Notes: generated from the letters alone by a model not told the origin. 64,000 nt of DNA from Linderina pennispora (GCF_002104995.1 NW_024468250.1:1612001-1676000), one strand, 5' to 3'; positions 45,840-57,360 are shown, numbered from the stretch's first letter. Numbers and translations: made by a program.

Positions 45840-47136
45840 TTACAGACGAGGGGGAGTGGTGCGGCCAGAGGCAGGGCCGATGTTGTGGCCGCACTCCTCG
45901 AGGGCCTCAGCGGCAGCCTTGAGCATGATGTCAACGTAGCCGTTGTCCTTGGTGGCAGTGATGCCCATGTGCCCGAGGCGGAAGTAGCGCTGGGCCTTGC
46001 CGTTCAGGATACCGGCGGCAGCAACAACGCCCTTGGCCTTGAGCTTGGGCAGAATGTCAGCAGCCTGGATCGACTCGGGCAGCCAGATGGCAGTCATGGC
46101 GGTGGCGGCGCACTCGGTCGAGACCGCGACGGTCTTGAGACCCCACGAAGCAACGGCGGCCTTGACGCGGGCCGAGGTGCGCTCGTGCGCCTCAAACACG
46201 CTCTCCATGCCGCCGTTCGACAGCAGGTCCTTGAGCGAGGTGTTCAGCGCATAGATGGCCTGGACAGCCGGCGTAGCGAAGTACTTGGGGGCACGCTCCT
46301 CGTACGCCTTCATGATCGGCAGCCAGCGGCCCCAGTTGATGTAGTACGCGGGGACCGGCGTCTTGCGCGCAGCAAGCACGCCCAGCGCCTTCTGCGACGC
46401 CACGACGATCGACAGACCGGGCGGCGAGCCCAGCGCCTTCTGCGACGCCGTGATCACTACATCGACGCCCCAGGCATCAAAGTACAGGCGCTCGGCGGCG
46501 GTCGCGCACACTCCGTCGACGACTACCAGCGTCTCCGGCGAGTGCTCGCGGACGACCTCGGCGACGCCCTTGACGTCGTCCAGAACTCCGGTCGAGGTAT
46601 CGACCTGCGAGATCGTGATCAGCTTGTACTTGTTGGCGCGCAGGGCCTGCGCGACCGCAGCCTTGGTCTGGCGCGTGCCCGGCTCCGAGCGCAGGCGGGT
46701 CACGGTGGCGCCGTAGGTCTCGAGGCAGTCAGCCAGTCCCTCGCCAAAGTAGCCGTTGGACAGAACCAGGGCGTTGTCGCCAGCCTCCAGCAGGTTGGCC
46801 GCGGTCTGATCCCAGCCCAGGGTGCCCTGAGCCGGCGATGACGAACGGCTGGGCGGTCTTGGTGCCGACGACCTCGCGCAGCAGACCGATGGTCTCGCCG
46901 AACACGTTGACAAAGTGCGGGTCGGTGTGGGCGGTGGCAGGGGTGCTGTGTGCCTGGAGGACAGCGTCGGTCATCTCGACGGGACCGGGAATGAGGCAGA
47001 GTGCGCGGGCAGGAGTCGACATTGTGCGGATGCTAGTGTATCTTGGAATAAGCGGAGCGATGCGCGAAGAAGCGGTGCGGCGGCTAGATAGAGTACAAAT
47101 GCGTGCTGAAGCAGAAACAAGAGAGCGAATGGACAT
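45840..47136 (-). CDS. AGX1: Alanine-glyoxylate aminotransferase (one apparent frameshift)
   Basis: PLP class-V aminotransferase converting glyoxylate and alanine to glycine and pyruvate. From the first ATG (47136) it has a 38-residue Arg/Ser-rich mitochondrial presequence (MSIRSLVSASARICTLSSRR). A second ATG at residue 39 (47022, MSTPARALCLIPGPVEMTDA) would give a form without it. Core motifs: STPATAHTDPHFVNVFGE, VVDGVCATAAERLYFDAWGV, PLP-Lys in VITASQKALGSPPG, and RYFRLGHMGITA. The frame breaks near 46843, where a G run carries one extra base; removing it joins VIAGSG to TLGWDQTAANLLEAG. The C-terminus is TTPPRL; a final PRL is a weak peroxisomal PTS1-like tripeptide. Dual targeting is therefore possible but unproven. 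Confidence 0.92.
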
Positions 47137-48079
47137 AATGAAAAAATCAAAAGCTGGTGGAGGAGATGGAGCACCCGTCTTATCTTTTATACTCGATTGC
47201 CTCTAAAAACTTTTTGCAAAGCACGACTGCTAATAAAAAGGCCGTCGTCAGCGCTCCCAGACACTGCTCTTGCAAATCCCCTCTGCCTTCGCCACTGCGA
47301 CGAATCGCGGGCAGCACAGGTATTGCGCACGGCAAGGAGTTTGGACCGATGAGGGCAAGGCAGAAAATGACCGCAGTGGGCTGCCTCTTCCGTCGTACCC
47401 GCTATTTTGCACTAAACCCCTCAGTACCCGCGACGGGACATATCCACCAACCCGCTGCCATATTTAGCGCACCAAGAAATGCCATTCTGGCTGCTGCAGT
47501 GCCTGGGGGCTGTTCTGCCAGCGGTAGGCGGAGCGTGTGGACGGGGGATATCTCTCAATCGCATATTTTCTTTCAGCACCTCTCCCGCTGGGTGATACAT
47601 ATACGTGCATCGGGCAGAGCCGAGCTAATCGGCCAAGGTAGACATTACATCTTGGTGCCAACCACGTCGCCGCGTAAGAAAAGGGAGGCAGACGGGTGGG
47701 TGCATTGAGTGACACTGGCGGCCTAAAAGGAGATTTTTTTTGTTTAGAGCGACGGAGCCAAGCACCTTATTTCACCGCTCCTCCTTGTTGCCTTGTACGG
47801 GGATAACGTCACCGGTTGTTTTTCTGTGTAGCAGGGGGCTTTTTATTCTGGAGATCGCTTCCCCACGGCGAGCAGAAGGACAAAGCGGTGGTCCGTCCGC
47901 ATCGGCTCACTCTCTGCGCACGCGCACCGTATCCACCGCCTCTGTCGCCGCAATACTGGCGCGGGTAGCAGCGGCTTCAAAATTTCTCCAAAGCCAGCAA
48001 AGGCTGATCAGGGGAGGAGAGACCAAAATCAAGAGTTCATTTCGGTTCTAGGACAAGAGGGTTACGAGAAAAGTTGGAA
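47137..48079. other. Intergenic, no gene seen
   Basis: Promoter of AGX1 and 3' flank of the V-ATPase gene. The plus ORF at 47157-47708 has no family features. Confidence 0.4.
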
Positions 48080-48678
48080 CTAGTTGCCGCAGCTGACATC
48101 GCCGCCGGTAGCCTTGGTGTTCAGGATCAGACCGACAATCAGACCGTACAGAGCCAGCACCTCAGCGAAAATGAGAATCAGAATCATACCGACATACAGA
48201 CGCGGCTGCTGGGCAGTAGCGCGCACGCCGGCGTCTCCAACAATACCAATGGCGAATCCAGCAGCCATGCCCGACAGACCCACAGCAAGACCGGCGCCCA
48301 GCTGGATGAAGCCCGTGTACAGAGCCATCTGCTGCTTGAGACCGTCAGTAATCAGAACCGAAACGACAAGACCGTAGATACCGATAATACCGGCCATGAC
48401 CACAGGCACGATGCTGCGCACCACCAGGTCAGGACGCAGGATGCCCATGGCCGAGATACCGACACCCGACTTTGCTGTGCCGTAAGCAGCGCCGAAGCCT
48501 ACAGAGAACATCAATTAGCCGATCATTAGTGTATATGCTTGATTCTTCCTGTGCTGCTGCTGGCTGCTCATCTACGCGAGAATTTCAACTTACAGCAAAA
48601 GATTGTGGCAGCGGCACAGCCCAGCGAACCGAAAATGGGCGAGTAGACAGGGCAATAGTCGTGGACAACGGCGGACAT
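48080..48678 (-). CDS. VMA3: V-type ATPase proteolipid subunit c
   Basis: 167-residue four-helix proteolipid forming the c-ring of the vacuolar proton pump. Exon 1 (48678-48594) encodes [20 protein letters not shown] through CAAATIFC. Intron 48593-48499 (GTAAGT..CTGTAG) leads to exon 2 with [60 protein letters not shown] and [20 protein letters not shown]. The proton-carrying Glu lies in helix 4, [14 protein letters not shown]. The match to yeast Vma3 is residue by residue over most of its length. No frame break. Confidence 0.96.
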
Positions 48679-49057
48679 TCTATAAAGTGGTTTAGATTTT
48701 AGTGGAAGGCGGTCTGCGAGAAAGAAAAAAGCAAAGTATAGTAGGCGACTTTGGGACTGCTCTAGATTCTCAGGTTAGATTCCCAGGTTAGATTGCCGCC
48801 GGATTCCCCACCCCAGGCGGTCCGTTGCAGCACAGCGCGCCCTCCCCCTGTCCTCCAAGGAGGTTTTACCTTTCTAATTACTCTCTAACGTTGCTGGAGT
48901 GGGTGATAAGGTAAATGCGCTAAAATGATAAAAGTTCAAATGAGCTTGAAAGTGGAGAAAATTGAAAACAGGAGGAAATATGTTCGCTACAACGAAATAA
49001 AAACAAAAATGCTGTGGGCATCAGGGGGCCGAGTCCGGTCCGAGCCGACCGAGCCAG

Positions 49058-51469
49058 TCACGCTGACGATGCAGCCGACCGCTTCTTGGCACCCTCGCCT
49101 GAGGCATCTGGCTGCGGCTGCTGGCCGCTGGCGCCATCGTCGTTCCAGATGGCGGCCTCTACATCGGCCTCCTGGATCTTGCTAAAGTACATGGGCCGCT
49201 TCTTGAACGCAGCGACATCTGAGTCGATCACCACATGCCGCACTGACGACCCCGGGCAGTCAAACATGGGCTCCAGCAGCAGATTCTCCATGATCCGCCT
49301 CAGCCCACGTGCGCCGGTCTGCTTGTCAATGGCCTGCTGCGCAATGGTGTACAGCGCCTGCTTGGTGATATGCAGCTGCGAGCCGCTGAGCGCCAGCAGC
49401 GCCTCGTACTGCCGCACCAGGGCGTTCTTGGGCTCGACCAGCACGCGCACCAGCGAGTCCTTGTTCAGCGCGCCAACAGAGGTCAGCACCGGCAGCCGGC
49501 CGATGAACTCGGGATAAGGCCAAACTTTATCAGATCGCTGGGCTCTGCGTAGTCGAGCGGATTGAACGGCACGGCCGAGCCGCCCGAGAGGCTCGCGCTG
49601 TCGCTAAAGTACACGGGCGACACATTCATGCTCTGCAAGTCCACCGGCGATGTGGTGTCGCCGGCACGGCGCACCGGGTTGCCGAACCCAATCGACGCCT
49701 TGGCCGCCCGCTCCATCACGATTTTGTCCAGGCCCACGAACGCACCGCTGAGCACAAACAGGATGTTGCTGGTGTCGACATGGTACACCTCGCCTTTGCC
49801 GCCTCCGCCGCCCAGCGGCCCGCCCAGCCCGCTGCCGAAGCCGCCCGGTGCGCCATTGCCTGGCGGTCCAAAGGCACTCGACATCGGCCCGCCTCGCCGC
49901 AGCGGCCCACCCACACCCATGTTGCTGGGCGCTGCCCCAGGCGCAGCAGGCGGCTGCGTCGTCTGCGACGTGGTTGAGCCGAGTCCCGTCGGCGAAAACG
50001 GCGAATGGCCACCTGCTCCGCCGCCACTGCTGTTCCCATGGCCAGTCTTGTCGGTCACTGTCACCACAGTGCCCTCGAGCATGCGCAGTAGGCCCTGCTG
50101 CACGCCCTCGCCCGACACATCTTTGGACATTGAGAACGAGTCGGGCTTGCGGGCGATCTTATCGATCTCATCAATAAACACAATGCCATGCTCAGCACGT
50201 GCGACGTCGTAGTCGCAGTTTTGCAGCAGCCGCTGGATCACCATCTCGACGTCCTCGCCCACGTACCCGGCCTGCGTCAATGGCGTCGCGTCCGACACCG
50301 AGAATGGCACATCCAGCACCTGCGCCAGCGTCTTGGCCAGCAGCGTCTTGCCAGAGCCCGTCGGGACCAATCAGAAGCACGTTGCTCTTCTCCAGCTGCG
50401 TGTCAAAAAGAGCGCTCTCCAGTGGAGAGGCGGATTGAGGCTGCGGTGGAGACGGGGGCTCAGCACTCTTGGCTGTATTGGAGGCGCCTGCAGGGGGTGA
50501 TTCAGGCGAGGGTATTTGAGGACGTTGGCTGGACAGAGGGCACCAGGCGTGTCATGAATAAACAGCCCGCTGTTTTCAAATGCTCCATTCCACGGGCGAT
50601 TGACAAATGGATACTGGTGTATCGGATACGCGCTGCCAGTACCATTGCGGCCTACATGGTATTTCCCAATTAGTTAGCAGCCACTAGTTGGGGGATGGGT
50701 GGCCATAGCACCAACCAGTGGTGTTGTAGCTTATGAACTATCTCTTACCTTGTTGCCGGTCGGCAGTGGCCGGGTCAATATACCCATGCTGCTGCGTTGG
50801 AGGGTGGAAGGGATTGCCCGATGCAGGCGCAGAGGTCGCAGCAGCAAAGGCTGCAGACAGCTGCTCGCGCTGCCGCTTGAGCGTATTCGCGCGCACACGA
50901 TTATAGTGGTTATACACCGCAACCGCCAGCGTCTTCTTTGCACGCTCCTGCCCGATAACATACTCGTCCAGGTACCGCACAATCTACAGGCAAAAAAGCC
51001 CAGCAGGGAATTAACCAACCATACAAGAATCTTCGCTCACAGATAGCCTGCTCTTTGGAGAAGTTTCGTCCTTACCATGCGGGGGCTGATTGGCTCCATG
51101 CCGTTGTTTGCTTGCGGCGTGTGTGCTGCACCGCCCGCGGAGGATTCCGAGCCGCCTGTTCCGCGGGCCGTGTTGTCATGGTTGCCCGTGGACTGATCGC
51201 CCGCCCGTGCCGCCAGGCGTGCTGGTGCTGCTGCCCTGCAAGGCGCTGCCCTGGATGGAACCTGGCGCCTTGGTTTTGCCGCCCGCCTTGGTCTTGGATG
51301 CTGGCGGCCCATCAATGTAATCCCACTCGCGCCCGGCCTTGCGTGCTGCTGCCGATGTGCTGAGCAGCGCTGCGGCGTGGCGGGCGGCAAACCTGCTGGA
51401 TGCACGCGAAGCCTGGTGCCTCAGGAGACTTGTGGCGATATGGTTCTGGCAGAGAAGACGACTGGCCAT
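49058..51469 (-). CDS. MCX1: Mitochondrial ClpX-type AAA+ unfoldase with a long Gly/Pro-rich insert (three exons, several indels)
   Basis: Matrix AAA+ unfoldase. Exon 1 (51469-51076) encodes a presequence ([20 protein letters not shown]) and no zinc-binding domain. Introns 51075-50984 and 50748-50488 join SPRM to [20 protein letters not shown], and RQQ to [18 protein letters not shown]. Walker [17 protein letters not shown] is split by one extra C near 50362; also seen are pore loop GYVGEDVE, Walker [17 protein letters not shown], and [17 protein letters not shown]. An ~85-residue Gly/Pro/Ser-rich insert (about 50040-49795) sits where bacterial ClpX has its short RKH loop. The ClpP-binding IGF tripeptide is kept (KASIGFGNP). 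Sensor-2 [19 protein letters not shown] is present. Other indels: ~51187 (extra G) and ~49515 (a missing base before [11 protein letters not shown]). Confidence 0.93.
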
Positions 51470-52375
51470 TTCAAGACTGAATAATACAATAGTACAGAGA
51501 GAAGGATGAAATATATAGCTTGGAAGAGGGAAAAATAGCTGGTGGGGTGGGTAGTGTAGAGCGAGGAGAGAGGAGGGTGAGCTGTTAACGAGAGGAATCA
51601 GTTTAAGCGGCGGTGTAGAGGTGACTCTTTTTTATACCGGATTGATCACGTGGGTCCGAAACACCAGCATCCAGCGAAGGCCAGCGCATGACACTACTCT
51701 TTTCCCTCCCTTCGCGCCTAGTCCTGAAGCGAGGGTGCTGGATCCCCAGAGCAGCCATCGAAGGTGTCCTTCGTTCTGTTGTCCTTTTCGGCAGAGCGCA
51801 TACGTAAGCGTCCCTGAGTGGGCCGAGCCGTGCTCTGGCTGCTCTGGCTGCTCTGGATCTTCAAGGTCACGGGTACGTGCTCTCACATGGGAATGCCCAA
51901 CCCAGGGGCCGTTCCTCTCAGCTGCGTCTCTGATATTGCCGCGCATGCCAGGCTGGAATTCTCCGACCGCAGATGGAGCAGCAAAGGAGAAATCTCCTTC
52001 ATGGCAGCCGAAGTATGTCCTCGAAGCACTGGTGGGAATCTGGGCCGTCACATGAGCGCGCACGCAGATGCAGCAAATGTACTGGGAAGCCATGCCATAG
52101 CCGTCTGCCTAAAATGGTGGGGGAGGCCATAAGCAGTGGGGTTTCCGGCCACTGATGCTAGCATCAGGCGTTGAGGCGGCCGGTTGGTGGAGGGAAATCT
52201 TTACCAATATTTACCGCAACTTTCGAAGCTTGGTACTCGCTTTTACTGCCCTGTGCGGTGCCAAGTCAATATGTTTGCCAGAGCGAAACCCAAATGGACG
52301 CAATATATTGTCAACACTGTATGAATGTCTAATAGATGGTACTCGTACATGACAACAACATGCGGAACACCCCTT
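51470..52375. other. Intergenic, no gene seen
   Basis: Promoter of CLPX and 3' flank of the CX9C gene. ORFs at 51621-52132 on both strands lack family features. Confidence 0.4.
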
Positions 52376-52818
52376 TTACTCTGCCTTAACCAGTGGCTCC
52401 TTGCCTGACTTTTCCTTGAGCGCCTTCTACACAAGCAAAACAGTGTGTTCAGTCGCAACGCTTGATGCTCTTGGCAATTGCGGACCCTAATGCTGTGTCT
52501 ACCTACCCTCATTGTCTCCATGCAGTCGTAGTACTCTGCTCTGAGCTTCCGGCACCCAAAGAACCGATCGTACATGGTCGGCGGGTCAATCGAGCATTTC
52601 CGCCATGTGTACTCGCACTCGGCGCACTCCTCGGCTGCAATCTCCTCTATCTGCTTGTTGGTGTAAAACCGCTTGCGGTCCTTGGGCGCCTCTTCGTCGC
52701 TGTACACAAACGAGGCATCCGCAGTCGCGTCTGGCCGGATCGGTGCCCGCTCAAGCTTCGCCTTGACCTGGTGGATATACGAGTTGAGGAAATCGTCAGT
52801 GCTGCTGTTGGAGCTCAT
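52376..52818 (-). CDS. Twin CX9C mitochondrial protein, Cmc1-like
   Basis: 120 residues in two exons (52818-52507; 52426-52376), intron 52506-52427 (GTAGGT..GTAG) joining CMETMR to KALKEKSGKEPLVKAE. A CHCH fold is indicated by two CX9C pairs: C-AECEYTWRK-C and C-RKLRAEYYD-C. Such proteins are imported into the intermembrane space and oxidised by Mia40. The FFGCRKLRAEYYDCM block is of the Cmc1/Cmc2 type (cytochrome c oxidase assembly), but a complex I accessory subunit with the same fold is possible. The N-terminal 60 residues are polar and acidic. It lies 148 bp downstream of DBP4's stop, on the same strand. No frame break. Confidence 0.75.
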
Positions 52819-52965
52819 TTTTGCTGGAGGATAAAAACTAGTTCAGGACCGTTATCTTTCTAAAACACCGCTCGAGCCGCAGGCGCTGGCTGGGGGAATA
52901 GACCACTTTGGGCCATTGGCAAATGTGTTCTTGTGGGAGATAATATATTGAAAATGAGTCCTATT

Positions 52966-55450
52966 CTAGTTGCCAAGAAGCTGCAGGGCAAGGCGCTCCT
53001 GCTCCTCCAGAGACATGGCAGAGTTGTCGACCTCCAGCACACGGCCACGCTTAGGCTTGGGCGCCTCATACTCCTCCTCCTCCTCCTCCTCGCTGCCATC
53101 TGACCGGTCGCGCTTCTCGCCACTGCTGTACTCGTCCTCGCTCTGGCTATACGCGTCCTCCTCGTCATCGCTGGTCCTGAGCATGGCAACAGCGCCTTGC
53201 TCCATGCCCATGGCTCCCTCTCCCTGATCTTGGCCGCCAGCTTCTTCTCCCTGCGCTTCTGGCGCGCCACCTCGCGATCATCGACATCAGCCTCCTCCAT
53301 CAGCGCCTGGTTGCGCTGCTGGTACTCGCTGACGAGCTGACGCACATCGCCTTGGGCGCGGAAGCTCTCCTCGGTCTGCAGATCGTAGACCGACTTGGCG
53401 TTGCCGTCGTCGTCGAAAACCACCTTGGTGTTGCGCGTGTTTTTGATGATCTTCTCCTTGACCTTGCGCAGCTGGCGCTTGGACATCTCCTGCGCCGGGA
53501 TGTTGGGAATCACCACTGGCAGGCCGGTATCGGGGTTGATTGCAATTGTCTTGACCACTGGCTCCTCCGCATCATCCGCCGACACAGTCTGCTCCTCTGC
53601 AGCCTCCTCGTCGCTTGCCTCCTCGTCACTGTCGTCATCAGACAAGTCATGGTCGGCACGCTTGAGTGTCAGGAAGTCGTTATCATCGTCGTCGCCGTTG
53701 TCCTCGGCCTGGATCAACCAGCTTGCGGTAATGGTCTGCCAGCACACCGGCGTTCTTGCGAGCAAACATCTTGTCGACGCGGGTCTTGACCTTGTCGTCC
53801 TCATTGTCGTCGCCGTCCTCGCCAGCCGCCTCGTCAATGGCAGCAGTGTTCTCGCGCTCAATCGCCTCGGTCTGCTCTCGCCGCTTCTTCTCGCGCTCCT
53901 CCGGCGACACCATGTTCTCGAGCTCATACGACTTGTTCTTTGCCGAGGACTTTTTGACAAACTTGATCTTGGGCGCTCCAGGCAGACCCAGGGCCTCGGC
54001 AAATTCCTCGAGCGGCAGCTGCTCGACGTCAAACACAGACTTGTTCTTTTGCAGAAACACGGAGCGTACGTACGTCACAAAGGCGCGCTGGCCCAGATAC
54101 TTGATCTCGGGGTCCTGGAAGCAGTAGTGCTGCAGCTGCTTCGACACATGCATCATCTTGTTGCTCTTGGCGCTGATCTCCTTGATCGGGATGTTCCGGT
54201 CAGCAAAGATCTTGGCCATGCCGTCTTGCTCGCTCGGAAGAAGGAACAGCAGGCCCTTGCCCGCAGCCTCGTAGCGGGCAGTACGGCCCACACGGTGCAG
54301 GTATGTGTCGCAGTCCTCCGGGCAGTCTACCTGGACAACCCAGTCGACTGCTGGGAAGTCGAGGCCACGCGAGGCAATGTCAGTGCAGAACATGACTGCC
54401 TTGTTCATCTTCATGAAGCGCTCAAAGATCTCGACGCGCTTCATCTGCTTCTGCTTGCCGTGCAGATGCAGAAGCGGAGTGCCCGGCTGCAGCTTGCAGA
54501 ACGTCTCGTAGACAAACCGCACCTGCTTGCCGCTGGACAGGAACACAATGATCTTGCTCTTCAGGTGCGTTTTCAGGAACGAGTATAGCATGTCGAGCTT
54601 GTCGGGCAGATCCACCACCATATAGTACTGTGTCAGCTTGGACGGCGTGCTGAACTTGTCCTTCTCATGCACCGACACGTACTCGGGCCGCTCCAGGCTC
54701 AGACGGGCCAGGTCCTTGACAGACTTTGTCTGGGTGGCCGAGAACAGCAGCGTCTGGCGCTGGCGCGGCAGGTTGTCGATAATGGCGTTCATCGTCTTCT
54801 TGAAGCCCATGTCCAGAATGCGGTCCGCCTCGTCAAGCACCAGCACCTGCAAATTCGAGCAGTCAAAGCCGGCGGTCTCGTCCATGTGCTGCAGCAGGCG
54901 GCCCGGGGTGCAGATCAGAATGTTCATCTTGGACAGGATCTCCTTCTCCTCGTCGACGCGCTTGCCGCCGATAACCAGGCCCGCCGAGAACCTGTGCTTG
55001 CGGCCAATCTTGCACAGCACCTCGAAAATCTGCATTGCCAGCTCGCGCGTCGGCGAAATCACCAGCGCACCGAGCCCGTCGAGGCTCGTCCACCGCGCCC
55101 GGTACAGGTTCTCGAGGATCGGAATCAGGAACGCCAGCGTTTTGCCGGATCCTGTTTTGGCCGCGCCCAGCACATCGCGCTTGGCCAGGGCGTACGGAAG
55201 CGCCTTGCGCTGGATCTCAGTCATCTCGAGGAAGTTTGATTTGCTCAGGCCCTGCATTGTGCAAGGCGAGATGGGCAGGTCGCTGAAGACATTGAAGTCC
55301 CAGCTCGTGGCGGGCGTGCTCGCGATCTCCAGGGCGCGCTGACCCAGCTGCTCGATCGCCTTGACTTCGGCGCTGCGGCGCTGCTTGCGCAGTTGTGTCG
55401 TGCCGATGGTCTCGGGCTTCGGCTCCTTTTTGCGACCCCTGTTTCGGCAT
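52966..55450 (-). CDS. DBP4: DEAD-box ATP-dependent RNA helicase DBP4/DDX10 (three apparent frameshifts)
   Basis: Nucleolar helicase for 18S rRNA maturation and U14 snoRNA release. Motifs: Q-motif MTEIQRKALPYALAKRDVLG, motif I AAKTGSGKT, Ia PTRELAMQ, Ib TPGRLLQHM, II VLDEADRILDMGF, III SATQT, IV VFLSSGKQVRFV, V CTDIASRGLDFPAVDW, VI HRVGRTARYE. The C-terminal DBP4 region (YLGQRAFVTYVRSVFLQKNK; SVFDVEQLPLEEFAEALGLP) is followed by a long acidic/basic tail ending LEEQERLALQLLGN. Apparent frameshifts: near 55437 (a GGGG run just after MPKQG), near 53720 (HYRKLV to AEDNGDDDDND) and near 53230 (LAAK to EGAMGMEQG). Start at 55450. Divergent from PHB2 across 266 bp. Confidence 0.94.
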
Positions 55451-55716
55451 AGTTGTGGTGTAGTAATGTGGAATTAAATGAGCTGTGGTGGGAGAAGAAC
55501 AGGCGAACATTATGCGCAGACAGCATTAGCGCTGGTTGTTGACCAGGTTTTTTTTTCTGTCGGTGATCAGATGCCGGATCACCGGATCTATGATGGGCAC
55601 CGAAATGCGCGATGCTTACGACAAGTCTGGTCGTGCACCGCTGCCGACGAATTGCTTTTTCCAAGGCTACCTTATTTTTCCCATTTGACCTTTATAAAAA
55701 TCCAGAGCTGATCACA
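55451..55716. promoter_or_regulatory. Short divergent promoter between DBP4 and PHB2
   Basis: 266 bp separate the two ATGs. A TTTATAAAAATC TATA-like element (about 55690-55702) lies directly before the PHB2 ATG; a T run sits near 55550. It probably serves both genes. Confidence 0.5.
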
Positions 55717-56643
55717 ATGAGCGGTTGGAACGATCCCCAGCGTCAGGCCCAGCAGGCCTTCCAGCAATTTCAGCGCATGTTTGCCAACGGCGGTCGCGGC
55801 GGCGGTGCCCCCAAGGGAGCAATTGGCGCGACCGGACTGCTTATCGGAGCGGGTATTTTGGCGTGGGGCGTGAACGCCGGTCTGTACAACGTCGACGGAG
55901 GCCACCGGGCTATCAAGTACTCGCGTGTGTCGGGAGTGCAGCAGGAGATCTACTCCGAGGGCACGCACATCCGGATCCCGTGGCTGGAGACGCCGATTGT
56001 GTACGACGTGCGCGCGAAGCCGACGAGCATCCAGTCGCTGACAGGCACCAAGGACCTGCAGATGGTGAACATTGTGTGCCGTGTGCTGTCGCGGCCGGAC
56101 CAGGCGGCGCTGCCGGAGATCTACCGCACGCTGGGCACTGACTACGACGAGCGTGTGCTGCCGTCGATTATCAACGAGGTGCTGAAGAGCGTGGTGGCTC
56201 AGTTCAATGCGTCGCAGCTCATCACCCAGCGCGACCGTGTGAGCCGTCTGATCCGCGAGCAGCTGATGCGCCGTGCGCTGCGGTTCAACATTGTCCTGGA
56301 CGACGTGTCACTGACGCACATTACCTTCAGCCCTGAGTTTGCGTCGGCCGTCGAGGCGAAGCAGATTGCGCAGCAGGATGCCCAGCGCGCAGCGTTTATT
56401 GTCGACCGAGCCCGCCAGGAGAAGCAGAGCACGATTGTCAGGGCTGATGGTGAGGCGCGGTCTGCCGAGCTCATTGGCGAGGCTATCAAGAACCAGCCGG
56501 GCTTCCTGGAGCTCCGCCGCATCGAGACTGCTCGCGAGATTGCCAACATCCTGCAAAAGTCGGGCAACCGCCTGGTGCTCGATGCCAGCTCTCTGCTGCT
56601 CAATGTGGCCGAGCCGTCGGCCGTGGAGAACCCGAGACGATGA
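55717..56643 (+). CDS. PHB2: Prohibitin-2
   Basis: 308 residues, single exon, intact. It forms ring complexes with PHB1 in the mitochondrial inner membrane that chaperone membrane proteins and hold the m-AAA protease. Gln/Gly-rich N-terminus (MSGWNDPQRQAQQAFQQFQR), one TM (GLLIGAGILAWGVNAGLYNV), then the PHB/SPFH domain (GGHRAIKYSRVSGVQQEIYS; EGTHIRIPWLETPIVYDVRA; RVLPSIINEVLKSVVAQFNA) and the coiled-coil (SPEFASAVEAKQIAQQDAQR; IVRADGEARSAELIGEAIKN). The ATG at 55717 is preceded by GATCACA; the upstream in-frame Met at 55612 is not used in the family. Confidence 0.97.
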   Translation: MSGWNDPQRQAQQAFQQFQRMFANGGRGGGAPKGAIGATGLLIGAGILAWGVNAGLYNVDGGHRAIKYSRVSGVQQEIYSEGTHIRIPWLETPIVYDVRAKPTSIQSLTGTKDLQMVNIVCRVLSRPDQAALPEIYRTLGTDYDERVLPSIINEVLKSVVAQFNASQLITQRDRVSRLIREQLMRRALRFNIVLDDVSLTHITFSPEFASAVEAKQIAQQDAQRAAFIVDRARQEKQSTIVRADGEARSAELIGEAIKNQPGFLELRRIETAREIANILQKSGNRLVLDASSLLLNVAEPSAVENPRR

Positions 56644-56824
56644 ATAGCAGTGAATAAACGCCTTATCAATAGCACTCACGTGATTTAGCGCAAACGTCAT
56701 CCGCCAAGCCCAACACCCTCCCCTGAACCAACATGGGCCTAGACAGGCAAGCACATTCGACTCTTTTTTGTTGCTACTGCTCTATCAAACTCCAAGTTTC
56801 AATCGCAACACGGAATTCGCAGAA

Positions 56825-57360
56825 ATGGACTACTTTGAAGCACTGAAGGCGTCGGAGCGGGTCAGCGACCCGCAGTTCCACGCGCACTCGCCTGTGCCGC
56901 CGCCGCGGGGCAACAACGTCGGCGAGATAATAAAGTACATCAAGGCGACGTGCGACGACCTGTACTTTAGCAGCGAGAGCGACGAGCCGGTGGAGCTATT
57001 CCAGCTGTCGGCCACGGGTCTGCAAAGCATGGAGGCCGACTTGGACAAGCTGATGCTGCCGAGCGCGCACGACTTTGCAGTGTTTGTAGCTGGCGAGCGC
57101 AGCCTGGAGGAGGAGGGGTTTGTGTGTGAGCGGCATCCAATTCGACATGTTCTTTGGCCAGCTGCGGAAGCACCAGGTCAACGAGCGGCAGAAGCGGCTG
57201 GCGGCGTCGTTGGAGGAGACGTTCAAGAAGGAGACGAGTGGGCCGGGGTGCGCAGGGGGCGTATTACCGTGTGGGCATTCCGCCAAACATCGAGGTGTAC
57301 GTGGTGATGCTGATCGACGGACAGGTGGTCGGGCTCAAGACTCTGTCGATTGAGACGTAG
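56825..57360 (+). CDS. Unrecognised ~177-residue protein, two apparent one-base insertions
   Basis: Not recognised. Starts MDYFEALKASERVSDPQFHA (ATG preceded by GCAGAA). Segments in order: GEIIKYIKATCDDLYFSSES, LFQLSATGLQSMEADLDKLM, GIQFDMFFGQLRKHQVNERQ and KRLAASLEETFKKE (probably helical), ending RVGIPPNIEVYVVMLIDGQV then VGLKTLSIET. Two GGGG runs (about 57114-57118 and 57246-57249) each seem to hold one extra G; correcting both gives a continuous protein. No signal or TM. The N-terminal half looks helical and the C-terminal end beta-rich. It could be a small conserved complex subunit; no function is proposed. Lies 181 bp after PHB2 on the same strand. Confidence 0.6.

Noticed and set aside
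45813-46841. 342-codon plus-strand ORF
   Set aside because: Antisense shadow of AGX1, Arg/Gly/Leu-rich with no family signal.
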